Shown here: in pieces, positions 48,958 through 61,920 of the stretch
How positions within the stretch are numbered: the first letter of the stretch is position 1
Layout of the letters: every line of letters starts with the position of its first letter
Source: Prunella strophiata
Taxonomy: Eukaryota; Chordata; Aves; Passeriformes; Prunellidae
Assembly: GCA_036583965.1 (NCBI GenBank)
Contig: JAZBQD010000034.1
Location: forward strand, 10,542,040-10,606,039
Direction of reading: 5' to 3'
Length of the DNA: 64,000 nt
Made by a program: the position numbers and the translations under genes
Notes under the pieces: model-generated
Seen by the model: the letters and a program-made list of their open reading frames with translations, nothing else
What the model was told of the DNA's origin: nothing
Databases searched by the model: none

Positions 48958-51900
48958 ATAAACTCCTAGCAAGAGTAGAATAAAGCCCATTTTGTGCAGA
49001 TGGATCCTCATTATCTGAACTCATAGGGCTCCAGCAGAAGGTATCAGGGAAATGGTCACTGGTGGGGACCAGAAAGTTGAATCTGTTCTCCTACATCAAG
49101 AAGGAAAGAGACAGAGCACCCACAAAAGGAAGACCTGGAGAGCAACTGGGCTCTTGAGGAGGGATGGGTTTGGCTGGTAGGGGATGGATATGTTATGTAC
49201 ACACATCTGGGAGAGGGGTCACAGCTATTCTGGCAGAGGGAACTCTTCCTTGTCTCAGATACACACATCAGGTCAGAGAGATATACTGGGCATCTCCTTT
49301 ATCATCTGATCATCTTTCATATCAGGTCATTCATGGGTAGATTTGATGTTTCAGTGGGGTTTATTTCCCAAAGGACATCTTTTCCTCCTTAACTGTGCTC
49401 TTCCCATGTGTAACTTGAAACATGGCTACCAAGGGCTGAAAGTGCTGCTGAGGTGCTTTTAAAGGCTCAGGACTTAAATTCTCAGGTTGCTTAAACACAA
49501 GGCATTATCAAACCAAGGAAACTGGTACTCAAGTATTTTTGATGATGTGGACTTCAGTGAGTTTGCTGCATTTATTAAAAAAAATCAATGATGGAGCATG
49601 AGATTTAAGTAGGATCTGCTAAAGCCCATTTAACCCTTGAATCATCTTCCCCTGGTCTAACTGGTGCTTTAGAGCTAAAGGAAAATACCACAAGCTTAGT
49701 TCTAGGGCTCACCTTGGAGACACCCCAAAGCAGAAAGCAGACTCAATAGGTATTTCATGTCCCTGAAGGGGTACATTGTGCTTTCACAGCTCTTTGTGAA
49801 AGTCAGGAAATCAGCTGCTCAGAGCCTGTTCTGAACAGCTTTCAGAGGTAACTCCAACACCTGGGCTAGGAGGATTGTGCTTCGAAGGAAAGCTGTGAGG
49901 AGTGGGGGGTCTCTTGTAAAACTGGGCTCCTACTCTGCATCCACTGATAGTTCTTGTCTCTGTGAAAATTGCTGCTGTGTTTCTGTGAGATGACTGCTGA
50001 AACTCTGCATGCAGCTGCTGACAGTGGGATGCTGGGGGATGGAATGCATGTGCTAAGCCATTTTCTTGGAAGCTTTCTAGATATCTACATTCAGTCTGGA
50101 GAAGGAAATTATTTCCCCTGAAGATACCTCCCTTTTGATGCCTTCTCTCCCAACAGTGCTCTTCTGATGCCTCATTTTGTGACAGGAAGCAGAAAGGCTG
50201 GTTGCAAACAGTGAGGATACTGCTTTACCACAAAAGACCTGGCAAAATGTCTGTTGGTTTAGTTTCATTCTGAGCAGGATTAAAACCCAGCTTCTTTCTT
50301 TTCCTGAATGAAAACATGGAAAGCAGAGGAACCACAAATACTGGAAAAAAACATTTTCATAAAATCAGAGTCTGAACTTTGCCTTATAGTGTTATTACTC
50401 TAGCAATTATGCCCAAATAAAACACAGTCTACTGGCAAACAATACATCAATCTAACAGAGAAAATGTAACTAATATTGGTTGATAGTTTATTTTGTATCT
50501 GATTGTTCTACCAGAACCATTAAATCCTGGTTAATTTAGAATGGTTAATTTGCTTTTGAAAGAAATCTCCATCTGTGTAATATGTTTTGTTAAATCTAAG
50601 CCAAATTTAATAGAAAGAAATTGTATTTATGCACACCAGAAAAGGATACATTTCATGCTAATTTTGCAGCCATGCCTTTTAACTTTCTGCCCAGTAAACA
50701 GTGCTCAGATCCATTGAAAGATGGACTGTGTCAGCCATTTCTGAAACCTCCTCTAAGCTGTCAGTAAATGCTGTTTGTGAGAGGTGGTCCTTTAATAAAA
50801 AGGGAACAAGAACTGGATGTAGCTTACCAGGGGATACTTGGTTCTTTCTGTTGCCAAGAGGCCAAAGCTTTTACTGCATTTTGGCACTGTTTCAGTAGCA
50901 ATGCACATTACAGTTCAGTAGGAACAGGTAAAGAAGAAATGGGTATTGGAATTGCTCCTTTACTTTTGTTGGCTGCAAAAAAAGCATTCAGTCTCCCCTT
51001 GGATGTGTTTTCTCAAGTGTAGAGTAACACACCAGCAAGAATTGCAAGGTAAGAAGAGTCTTCAAAAGCAAAATTTCTAAAGGGCAAGTTCTACCTGACT
51101 AGATCATCTGACAGAATTCTTGTATGGAAAAATTAAATATTTCATTACCTTTGGTTTTCAAATGTGATCTGTCAGGTGAGAGGAGGACTCTTGTGATTGG
51201 GACAGAGACACTACAGATGCTCCATCCTCAGCATCACACACTGCCTCTGGCTTTCTTTGGGAACTTTGATAAGTCCTTTATCCCATGAGAAGGAATAAGA
51301 ATATCTATTTATCTCCTCAGCAGATGTTTTGCCCTTTTAAAACCAAATGCAAATGTTGACTTGTAGGTGCTGTGAATAATCTGTTTTACATACAGCCCTG
51401 CTCATTAAATGCCACAGGCACAGATCTGAGATTGCAGCTGTAGCAGACAGCCCTTGCCCCAAGCCCAAAGTGCATTTACTGCCCCCAGCATCATCCCTCT
51501 GTGCTTGGGAACTTCTAGCAATAGACTTGCTTTCTTAGGAATTCTCCTAGTAGCTTGTTGCTTATCTAAGGAAAAGTGACAGATATGAGCATAAGCAGGC
51601 ACACAGGTACTGGATGCAAATTATCAGTGGGAAAAGATTCCCTGAGGCCAACAGTCAGGCTTGGATGTAGCCTGGCCCAGAGCTGATAAGAAGCAGTTAA
51701 ACCCAAGAATGCACCAGTCTGAATAAGAAAGGAAGAAATAGGTTTCATCTATTTATCCTCACTTATTTTAACTCAAGGGATAATCCAGAGGGTACCCCTG
51801 GGGCCAGGCTCAGGACCTGCAAAGCCACAGCCAGGTGATGCAGCAGGCACAGCCCATGTGCCAGGAGAGCTGCTGCCTTCTGAGCCAGTTTACAGAAAGA

Positions 51901-54900
51901 CCTGATGGATGCAACATTCACAAATGCAGTTCATGCTTCCAAAAGCTCACATCTCATCCTAACTTCTCAAACCATCTCTGTGGAAAATAGAACTAAGGTT
52001 CCCAAAGTAGCTGTGTATTTGGGATGTCTCCTTGAAAAGCTGGCAGTCTCCACCTGTGAATTAACTCAGCTGCTGTAGATCAGGTAAATCACTCTGTTGT
52101 GTGGCTGAAGGTCCCTTATTCATGGGTGACCCTTAGCTATATTTTATTTATTTATGTAGTCATCACCAATTTTACTTGACTGATTATGCCTATGAAGGAC
52201 AAATATTTCTTTTGTTGTTTGGTTTTGTGGATTTTTTTGTATATTTAAAATCCACCCATTTAAAGGATAAGAAAGAAGCTTAAGTTGGTTAAGTATTAGC
52301 AGACACCAGGTTCAGGGCACTGAATAAGCTCTGGTTCACACCATTAACAGAGTACAGAGCAGAAGATTTAGTACTGGGATTTGTATTTTGCTAGTCAGAA
52401 AAATAGCCAAAATAATGTTTATTTCTGTTCATGGAAATTTACAGGAACTGTGTCCCTCAGAGGAAAGATGTGCTCTATTCAGAGTTGTGCTTTTTCCCAG
52501 CTTATCTGGAAAAAATATCTTCATGTAGGCTGTAACAATTGAAGCACAAGCTATTTATGCATTGATGGGTATTTCTGACATGAAGTATTTGACAGGCTCT
52601 ATGTTAAATATCTGGTTTCAGTTTCTAAATGTCTGTCTCAAAGGTTCTCTTTCCCTTGTGCCTTATTTAAAAAAAAGTCTGTAAGAAAGGAAGTGAGGAA
52701 ACTTGAAAGTCAAAAACATTCCAGCAGCATGTATGAAGCCTTCCATTGTATTGTCCCTCCTTGCCCTCTAATTAATGTATTGATTTTGCTATATTAATTC
52801 TATTGATCAATTGGTTTGTGTTTATTTTAAAATGATAAATGCATCTAGGACTTTTAAATGAGGAAGTTGGCATTAAGGACAGAGCTCTCAAAGATATCAG
52901 AATCATCAGAATCAGACTTGGCTAAAACTTTATTTACTTCACAATATTTGCCTCTGCAGCTGATGAGGGTTTAATGGACTGAAGGTAAGAAGCAATTGCT
53001 TCAGCTGTGTCTATCTGAAGAAAATTTTGTTGGAGACAAAATTACTTTCCGAAGGCAAAAAATAACCCCCTGACCTATCAAGAGGAGCACAGGCTGCCTG
53101 CTGTGGTTTGTGGTGGGAAGCTCTCCTACAGGAAGGGGCTGGCTCAGGTTGGTGCCTTTGCTGTCAAGTGTCAGTGATGATGCCCAAAGTGTGAGCAGGA
53201 ACCCTGTGCTGCTGGAGCTGGAGCTTCTGGTGTCTGCAGGAAGGCACAGAAAGGTGGGACTGAACCTCTCAGAGTCACTGAAGATGCTGCAGTGCCTTCC
53301 CAAAGAGGACAAGGCTCAGTGCTAATGCTGGATTCAGGTTCTTCCCTCCAGCTGCTGCAATGGGGCTGGGGCTGATGGCTGCTGTTTGGCAGGGGATGCT
53401 CCAGGTGCCAGCAGCACCTTCAGGAGCACTCCCAGCTATTGCCCTTGCACTGCACACAGCCTGAGCAGGCCTGGATGTCCCTGATGGCAGCAGAGCTGGA
53501 CAAAACCATTGGTCCTGTTTGCAGTGTTAATTCAATTATTTGGTTTGAGAGACACCATAAGCTCAATGGACCTTCTAGCTCACACAGTTACTGTCTCCTT
53601 GGAGCTGCTGGGCTGCCTGGACAGCAGCAGAAACTGAGCTATTGAACACCAGTAATGTGCAGCATCCCAGCTCCTGCCTCCCAGGCTGGGTGGTGAAAGC
53701 CCTGGTAGTGTGCTTTGCCATCCACTGGCTCTTTACTGTAGGAACTTTTTAAAACAATGAAAATGGTTCACCTATGTAGCCTGTCTGTTTAATATGATCA
53801 GGGTAATGCTGCTGATTTTTGCAAAGCCTTGATTTGGACCTGGTGGGTTTCTCTGCTGTTCTTCAATAACCCTGCAAGTCTAGGGGTGTAGAAACACAAG
53901 TAACTGCAATATTTTGTTACAGCTGTGCTTAGTTGTTGACAACATGACTTGGGAGAAAGCAGATGGTTTTGCAGTCCAGAAGTCTGGAATTCATTAGTGG
54001 AAATTTTCAGACGTGGGTTATTTTTCTGGTTTTTTTTTAATTATTTTTTGGCTGAGCTACAAAAAATCAAAACAAACAGAGCTGAAAATTCATCGTGAGG
54101 GGTGCTAAAGAGTTTCTTTGCTCTCTTTCACCAAAGAAGTAACTGGACAGGAAAATCACTTGAAAATTACTTTTTCCTGGTATGCTTTATTTCTGACAGC
54201 AAACCCTTTCCTGAGAAAAGGAGCTGTTATGCTCCTCTTCCAGTTAAGAGGAGCTGCTCTGGAATTCAGGTTTATTTGTAGAACATCAACTAAAGCCTGC
54301 ATTTTGTACTAACCTCAGAAAGGAAAGGGGAGGAGACAGAGAAGTGATGTTAATTTATTCACTGAAGAATTCAAACTGTGCAGTTTTTCCCCCTTCAAGG
54401 AACTTTTTCTCCTGCTCAGGAATAGAAACTGCACAGCAAATTTTAACCTGTGACATCCTGACTGAAGACAGGAGGGGCTTGGTTTGAGTTTGTTTTCCAG
54501 GCACTTAGTGAGAGCAGACTGCAGCATTTCAATACTGCAACTGCCTGGAAGATGGAGGTGGAATTTGTTTGGCAGGAGTGAAAAATTCTTTGCCTGAGTA
54601 AAAGCACAGGAGTGCTGAGCCCTCCTGAGGCAGCACCAGCCTGGCTGCTGGTCTGGCAGTGCTCTTGGCCGGGTTCAGCCTTGAGCTCTCCCTTCTCAGT
54701 CTCATACCTGTTTCTTCCACTTTGTAGGTTTTTCCTCCATTCCCACCACCTAGATTTGTTGTTCTACACTCCCCCTCTTTAGGAGGACTATGGCATTGTC
54801 TCAGCTCCTGGCAGCTTCTTTCTGGAGTGTTTTCTAAGACCTATGCTCCTTTTCCTATCCTATGCTCCAAGGCTGCCCCAGCATCCACCCTTCCCATTAT

Positions 54901-57335
54901 TCTACTATTCTACTTCCCATTATCCTTCAGACAGCAAACATTTCCCTGTCTTGTTACACTCCTCTGATGCTGAGCCCTGGGAGAGCCTGGGCTCTGGTGC
55001 AGGGCCAGCAGCTTTCTGACAAGCACAAGCATCACTGTAACAAATAACAGGGCTTTGGAGAGCCACCTCTCCATGAGGAAAGGGAGGTGGGGAGAGCACA
55101 CAGGCATGGATGATGGGGAACCTCTCCTGCTCAAATCTTTCAGCACAGCCTGGGGATCTGCTGCAAAGGATGTTTCAACACCAGCTTCTGGAAGCTGTGC
55201 TGCTCATGAATCACGAGGTGGTTTACACACACCTTGCTCTGGGAAAGCCTTTCAGCTTTAGGTAAATACAGGTTAACAAAAGTGCATTGCCTGGGACTTC
55301 AGGAGTGTTAGGTAAACTTCTCTGGGACTGGGGGAATTGCTTGCAAAAAAAAAACCAAAAAGTTTTTAAAAATCTCTGCTTCTGCTTCTCATTTTTCAGC
55401 CTCTTGGATTTCCAGGCTGAGTTAGGTGTTACCCTCCCATGCAGACAGGGAAGCAGATTTGGTGTGTCACAGCAGCCTCGAAGCAGAAGTGATGTCATAA
55501 GAAAGTTTTGCCTCAATCCAGACAGGATGATGACTCTCTCTGGTTGGACTAAGGACTAGCTAAGCCCCTGGCAGCCCTCCTCTCACATCTAATACGTAGA
55601 GAAGGTGCTGCAGCTGGTTATTTAACATCTGCTCCTCACACTCAGACAGCCAGTAAACAATGTGACTAAGACACAACGAAATTGCAATTTTTTTTTCCTG
55701 TAAACTGTAATGTGTAATTAGGCAGATGATAATCCCCCATTTCTTGGAAAAGGGAAAGGTTCCTATTTGGGATTTTCCTAGCATGACACAGTTCAGGAAG
55801 CAAATGACCTTCCACAGAATTCCCTGCAAAGCTAAAGTAGCAAATTTCTGGTCCTTGGTGCCAAGGATGCTGGTTCTTGTGAAGTGACATGCTTCCTGTT
55901 GGTTTCCAACATGGAAATTCTTGTTGTAAATCCAGTGGCAGATGCAGGACAGACTGAAGCTGTTTCTTCTGCCTTCTTTTACTGTTGCTTTTGATAAATG
56001 AACTCAGGAGATATGTGATTTAAAATAAAATGTTTCCTTATTCAAAATGTTTTCATAAACATATTATATTTTTAGCAAATCCAAATTAAAACTGCATTCA
56101 TTTAGGTTGCCTAGAAGTAATTTCAATTTTTTCATGATAGGTGGATTCATAAATGTGCAGACTAATGTTAAATGTTGGCCATTTAATTCAACACCTCTCT
56201 GTGTTTGTGTTAATTTAAAATGTAATCAAGCTGTATTATAACAACATATCCAAGCTTTGAGCCTGGACTGACTGGACTGCATCCAGATCTCCCTTGGGCT
56301 GCAGCAAGGCTGAGCCTGTAGCTGTACAAGCACCAGTTGAAACATTGCTATGGTCAGAAGACTTCAGCAATTCTTCCCTCCAAAACATGGGCAGAACTGT
56401 TGTAGGCTGTAAGGACAGAGGGGGCTTGTGACCATTCCATGTCCTGCTGCAGGACCCCAGGTCACTGCCTTGATGCAGAGCTGATGTTCTGCAACTCGAT
56501 CATCTGAGGGGGGTGGAGGAGAGCCCAGTGCCTGCAGCTGTACAAATAAGGGCTTTAGCTGCTTGGGTTTCAAGTTTGCCAGCCAGCTTTGGTCAACTGA
56601 GTTGAAAACTGTCTTTGCTGTCAAAATGTACAGCACAAAAAAAAAAAAGTTTCAGACTTGAATTGAAATAAGACATTTTTACTCAGGGCAGAATATTTTT
56701 TAAGAGTAAATCACTTCATTTTAAGATGTAACTGAAATACAGAAAACAGAAACATGTATTCCTCTTTAGTTTTCTAGCAAATTTCTCTTACGTGCTCCCC
56801 CAACTCTTCCTTAAGTTTTGTCCAAGTTACCATGAGTCAGTAATTTTTCCTCTTTAAACTGCAGAAACAATAGGAAACATTTAAGAAGTACATGCTCAGT
56901 TTCAGCACACAACTCAAAGAAGCACAGTTAAAAGTGAAGAATCAAAACCATCATCTTGTCTCCCACTTGCCCAGATAAAATGATGAGGTAAACTGTAGGT
57001 TTACTAAAAGCAGAAAACTCAGTTTTGAAGCAAAACATCGTCCTCAATTTACCCCATCTGGTATGTTCAGACCAAAGTACCCAGAGCCCAATGACAATAC
57101 CACAGGAACTTCATTTGCCAAAGGCAACTTTGCAGTGCAAGAGCATAAACACCCCCACAGGGATGCCATCCTTTCATGCATCTCATGGGATACTCTAAAC
57201 ATGAAGTTCTAAATCCATTTAGTAACTGGAGCTGTTAGGACTAGATAGAGTCCATCTGAGTAAGGGAAACCCAAAGAGGATTTCTTATTTTACTGTAATA
57301 CAAAAGTCCTGTGCTTAATAGAGGAAAACTATATT

Positions 57336-57396
57336 TAAAACCAAAAAGGAAAAAAAAAAAAAAAAAAAACCAAACCAACCAAAAAAAGAGAAAATA
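57336..57396. repeat. A-rich tract
   Basis: A run of 20 A (57350-57369) followed by CCAAACCAACC and more A-rich sequence. No retroposon body is evident. Confidence 0.85.
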
Positions 57397-58026
57397 CATG
57401 GAATTTTTACTGGCAGTAAAACAGTGCAGTTCATAGCTTGGTTATGAGAGCTGTTTCACTGTGCAGTTGGCAGAAGCTGTCAGGGACAGATTTACTCTGC
57501 AGCCCGAGGGGCAGTGGCAGCAGAGGAGGTGCTGTGGGATGTGCACTCGAGGTGACACGGTGGGGGAGCTGCCATTTCACTGCACAACTTTTCCTCCATT
57601 CCAGGCTCACTTAAGGATAACATCCTGCACACTTTCACAGGTTGTAGAGCACTGTTTCTGTTAATTATCAACTTGTGACTTCTACTCAGTGGTCTCTATA
57701 ACCCTGTTCTGCAGCAATGCTGTGTGTGTAGTAAACAAACAGACGCTCTGCAGTTTTTTAGGTGCTTCCTAATCTCTAGTACAGAGGAACAAAAACTGAA
57801 CTGTTTTTGCATATGGCTGGTGATAGAAAAGTTATCTTGGAATCCCCAGTGTGCAATATCTATATTTCTACCAATGTTGATGTGCCCAAACCTGATTTTG
57901 ACAACTGGTAGATTATGGCAGATCTAATAACCCCAAACCCCTGGAAACAGAGATGTAGATGAATCATTATTTGTCAGTGAAAAAAAATGGCTGCTTCTAT
58001 TTAAGTAGAGTTAATGCCATTTTTCT

Positions 58027-58356
58027 TTGAATAAGCTGCCAAAAGAACAAGATCACAAGCTGTTAGAAAAACAACTTGAAGAAGCTGTAGCTGAGATGTG
58101 TGTCAAGCTCAGAAGGAGAAATATAGAATCCGTAGGCAAGACAGACATCATCAGAATAGCTGTGACTCTGGGACAGAACATAACCCACCTGTGTTCAATA
58201 TTGTATTCAGTTGCTAAACCACAGCATCACATATTTATCATAATTGGTTTTTATTTATTAAAGCTGGGGAATGCCTGGTTACCTGTGTTTGGACTTAAAG
58301 TACTTTACTTTCACCCTCCTCTGCAATATATAGTAGCACTGAAGCTGCAGTGTTAA
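58027..58356 (+). other. Unrecognised 109-codon open frame with a coiled-coil-like start
   Basis: The first 50 codons have a protein-like look: a charged heptad-like segment (KLLEKQLEEAVAEM) followed by KLRRRN and an aliphatic stretch. A splice-acceptor-like TTTTTCTTTGAATAAG precedes it at 58020-58036. The second half is hydrophobic and AT-rich and looks non-coding. I do not recognise the protein. A distant retrocopy fragment is possible, but no poly(A) tail or target-site duplication is seen. Confidence 0.2.
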
Positions 58357-58505
58357 ATACACCAGTCCTAAAAATTACTGTTGTAGCTTCATCTGGCTCC
58401 CCCCATTTATTTATTTTAATCACAAATGGGAGAAAAGGGGGAAGAGGTGGTGTTTAAGTTCTCAGTATGTAGTCCTTTGATACCTATCTCAACTGGAAGG
58501 AAGTG

Positions 58506-58565
58506 ATAGGGACAGGTTAGGATTTGGGGATAGGGACAGATTGGGATTTGGGGATAGGGATAGAT
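58506..58565. repeat. Imperfect ~24-bp tandem repeat, about 2.5 copies
   Basis: GATAGGGACAG, then a short variable part and GATTTGGG, recurs at a spacing of 24-25 bp. Confidence 0.7.
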
Positions 58566-60738
58566 AAAACAAATAGATTTGAATTTGTGAGGTAAAGCCA
58601 GATGCATCTTGTTATATGGGCTGCTTTTAGAAACTCAGATTTGTTTTCTTTCAGCCTAGAGCTGCTGATAACTGGAGCTGTTTGGAAGTACCTCCCATTG
58701 CCAGCACCTTGCCTCCCTCCAGCTCATTCCAGCTGCTGCTGTAGCAGCTTCTTGCTGGGCACTGGTGACAGAAACAATGTTAGGGGTGAGACAGTGGAGA
58801 AAATTGGACTGTTATTCAGCTTGGCTTTGGGGAGAGTATAGATATGTGCTCTGCAAAACAACAGGGATTTATTCACAAAATCAGAAGTTTCTTGCCAGAG
58901 AACTCTTTAAAGGGCAACCCAGAGGGCAGCCAGCAGCAAAACCATTTTCTAGCTTCAGAGGTGTTGTTCTCAAGGGCCAGCATAAATCCTTGAAGCATTA
59001 AAGCTGTGAAAACAAATTGAGAGAAGAATGGAATTAAATTGTTCTTACCAAAATAGCAAGCCAGGTTCATATGCTTATAAATAAAATTACCCAGAGCAGT
59101 GCAGGAGTTATACCTCACCCTGCTCTGCTCCCTGGTGCTGAGTGAGCCAGAGCAGCTGGGGGAGAGCAGAATTATTGCACAGTGGGGGTGGCTGCTGCCA
59201 GGTGGCTCTGCAGGAACTGGGGAAGGAGAGTGAGGCTTTCCTTCAGTGGAGGACAAAGAGGTGATGCTGAGCCTGTGTGGGGTGTGATGGAGCTCTCTGG
59301 GCCATATGGAGGAGCTGCAGCAGCTTTGTGGTTCTCTGACCAGTTCCTTGCTCAAACACTTTCAGCCAAGCCATGTTTTGGTGCATCACTGGGGAGAATT
59401 CTCTTCTTGCAATGTTTTTTTCATCTTTGGATTTTAAGCTTCATGACTTCTCACATGGGCATGCTTTCTGCAACTATTGTAAGTAGCTAGCTTTGCTCCC
59501 CCCAACCCCATGTAAGCTGAGAGAATCCCAAATTTATGAAAAATAATGAGTAGATGGATGTGATCGCTAGAAATGGGGCAGGGGAGGGCAGGTATACAGA
59601 TATCTGTTTTAGTCTGTCAGCATTTCTCACTTTTGACCTGAAGGACCACACAGTATGCTGAGAAAACTAATCTAGCACTGAAAGCTGGCTTGCTTGAAAA
59701 TTCTACAGACTTTTCCAAGAATTTGTTTTTCTCTCTGACACTTGCCATCAGTTTATTTGCATCTCCTGTTATGAGGAATTTACATCAAAGCCTCAGGAAA
59801 CCACTTAATGCTTTCTAAAACACAATGCTTTAGATGAATTATTACTAAATGTGCCTTCATGTTTTTTAAAGTATTTAAGATCCAGTTAATTAGCTGGGTT
59901 GGTTTTACATTACACATGCTCCTCACGACATTCAGCTGAAAAGCCACCACTGAATTAAATCATGGTTACTTAATCCTCAGTCATAGGTATGATGTTGATT
60001 CACATTTATGTGTAACTCCTCCTACCACACACAATTTTTATAATTTCAAAGCCCACTGTTCGATGGTGACAAATGATGATTAATTCTCCCCGTTCTCAAA
60101 TTAAAAGCTGTTAATTACTATTTGGTACTTTTAAACTGAAAACACCAATGCCTTAGCCCCACACAGATCTTAGGTGAGCAGCTAGTTGGCACCTCCACTG
60201 AGAGAACCATCAAAATTACAAACATTTTTTTCCCTCTCTTTTGAACCTCTCAGCAAAAGAAAGGTGTTGCTGTTTTCACTTCAGAATCATTGCTGATTGT
60301 TTTCCTAACTCGTTTTGGAGCTGAGATGGATGCAGAGGGTGTCCTGAAGCTCAGCCTGACTTTCTTCATATGCCAGCAAGGTCAGAACTTCCTTTTTATA
60401 TTCTCTGTTGGTGAAATTCAGCTTCACTGGAGTGACTCCTGGTTAACAGCAGTCATCGTTATCAGACTGGGAAGAAATCAGAGAGATCCAGACCAAGCTG
60501 TCAGCCCAAATATTCTTGAGAGCCTTGGTAGGGAATAACACTGTCCCATTTTGTTAAAATGAAAGTGATGGTGATGAGAATGTTCAGAATTTGCCCATGT
60601 TTTAAGTATTTTTTATTTGGAGTAATACATAAAAATTGCAGTAGTGCAGAAGCCTAGTTGAGGGGGATGATGACCTGTAATGTACAATAGCTGCTTTTAG
60701 GCTCTGAAATTCCACATTTTGAAGCAAGAAATCTCAAA

Positions 60739-60798
60739 ATAAATAATAGATAATTATATGTAATAAATATTAGATAATTATATGTAATATATAATATG
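60739..60798. repeat. Degenerate flank of the AT-rich minisatellite
   Basis: AATAATAGATAATTATATGT and TAGATAATTATATGTAATA recur imperfectly just before the regular array. They look like the older or seed sequence from which the 22-bp unit expanded. Confidence 0.6.
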
Positions 60799-61920
60799 TA
60801 ATATACAAATATATAATATGTAATATACAAATATATAATATGTAATATACAAATATATAATATGTAATATACAAATATATAATATGTAATATACAAATAT
60901 ATAATATGTAATATACAAATATATAATATGTAATATACAAATATATAATATGTAATATACAAATATATAATATGTAATATACAAATATATAATATGTAAT
61001 ATACAAATATATAATATGTAATATACAAATATATAATATGTAATATACAAATATATAATATGTAATATACAAATATATAATATGTAATATACAAATATAT
61101 AATATGTAATATACAAATATATAATATGTAATATACAAATATATAATATGTAATATACAAATATATAATATGTAATATACAAATATATAATATGTAATAT
61201 ACAAATATATAATATGTAATATACAAATATATAATATGTAATATACAAATATATAATATGTAATATACAAATATATAATATGTAATATACAAATATATAA
61301 TATGTAATATACAAATATATAATATGTAATATACAAATATATAATATGTAATATACAAATATATAATATGTAATATACAAATATATAATATGTAATATAC
61401 AAATATATAATATGTAATATACAAATATATAATATGTAATATACAAATATATAATATGTAATATACAAATATATAATATGTAATATACAAATATATAATA
61501 TGTAATATACAAATATATAATATGTAATATACAAATATATAATATGTAATATACAAATATATAATATGTAATATACAAATATATAATATGTAATATACAA
61601 ATATATAATATGTAATATACAAATATATAATATGTAATATACAAATATATAATATGTAATATACAAATATATAATATGTAATATACAAATATATAATATG
61701 TAATATACAAATATATAATATGTAATATACAAATATATAATATGTAATATACAAATATATAATATGTAATATACAAATATATAATATGTAATATACAAAT
61801 ATATAATATGTAATATACAAATATATAATATGTAATATACAAATATATAATATGTAATATACAAATATATAATATGTAATATACAAATATATAATATGTA
61901 ATATACAAATATATAATATG
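60799..61920. repeat. 22-bp AT-rich minisatellite, 51 units
   Basis: The unit begins TAATATACAAA and ends AATATG. The array is 1122 bp, which is exactly 51 x 22. Reading line by line I found no substitution or phase change. Only one C and one G occur per unit. On the minus strand no frame contains a stop. As 22 is 1 modulo 3, each frame steps through the same 22-residue, Ile/Tyr-rich cycle, so the very long open frames there (up to 437 codons) are repeat artefacts. The array lies about 1.4 kb upstream of the GFPT2 start. Confidence 0.98.

Larger units (their letters stand above)
39494..57335. other. Intergenic DNA, no gene recognised
   Basis: About 17.8 kb. It contains a 36-bp tandem duplication (40006-40077), a probable CR1 fossil (40540-40760), an A-rich tract (41260-41333), and one unusually long open frame (48196-48957) with a 22-bp duplication inside it. 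No stretch matches a protein family I know. Confidence 0.55.
57397..60738. other. Intergenic DNA, no gene recognised
   Basis: Holds the unexplained open frame near 58027-58356, a short 24-bp repeat at 58506-58565, and an AT-rich stretch at 59870-60130 with several homeodomain-type TTAATTA/TTAATTC motifs that may be a conserved element. Nothing here supports a GFPT2 upstream exon. Confidence 0.5.

Noticed and set aside
60799..61920. CRISPR array
   Set aside because: Contiguous tandem units with no spacers, in vertebrate DNA.
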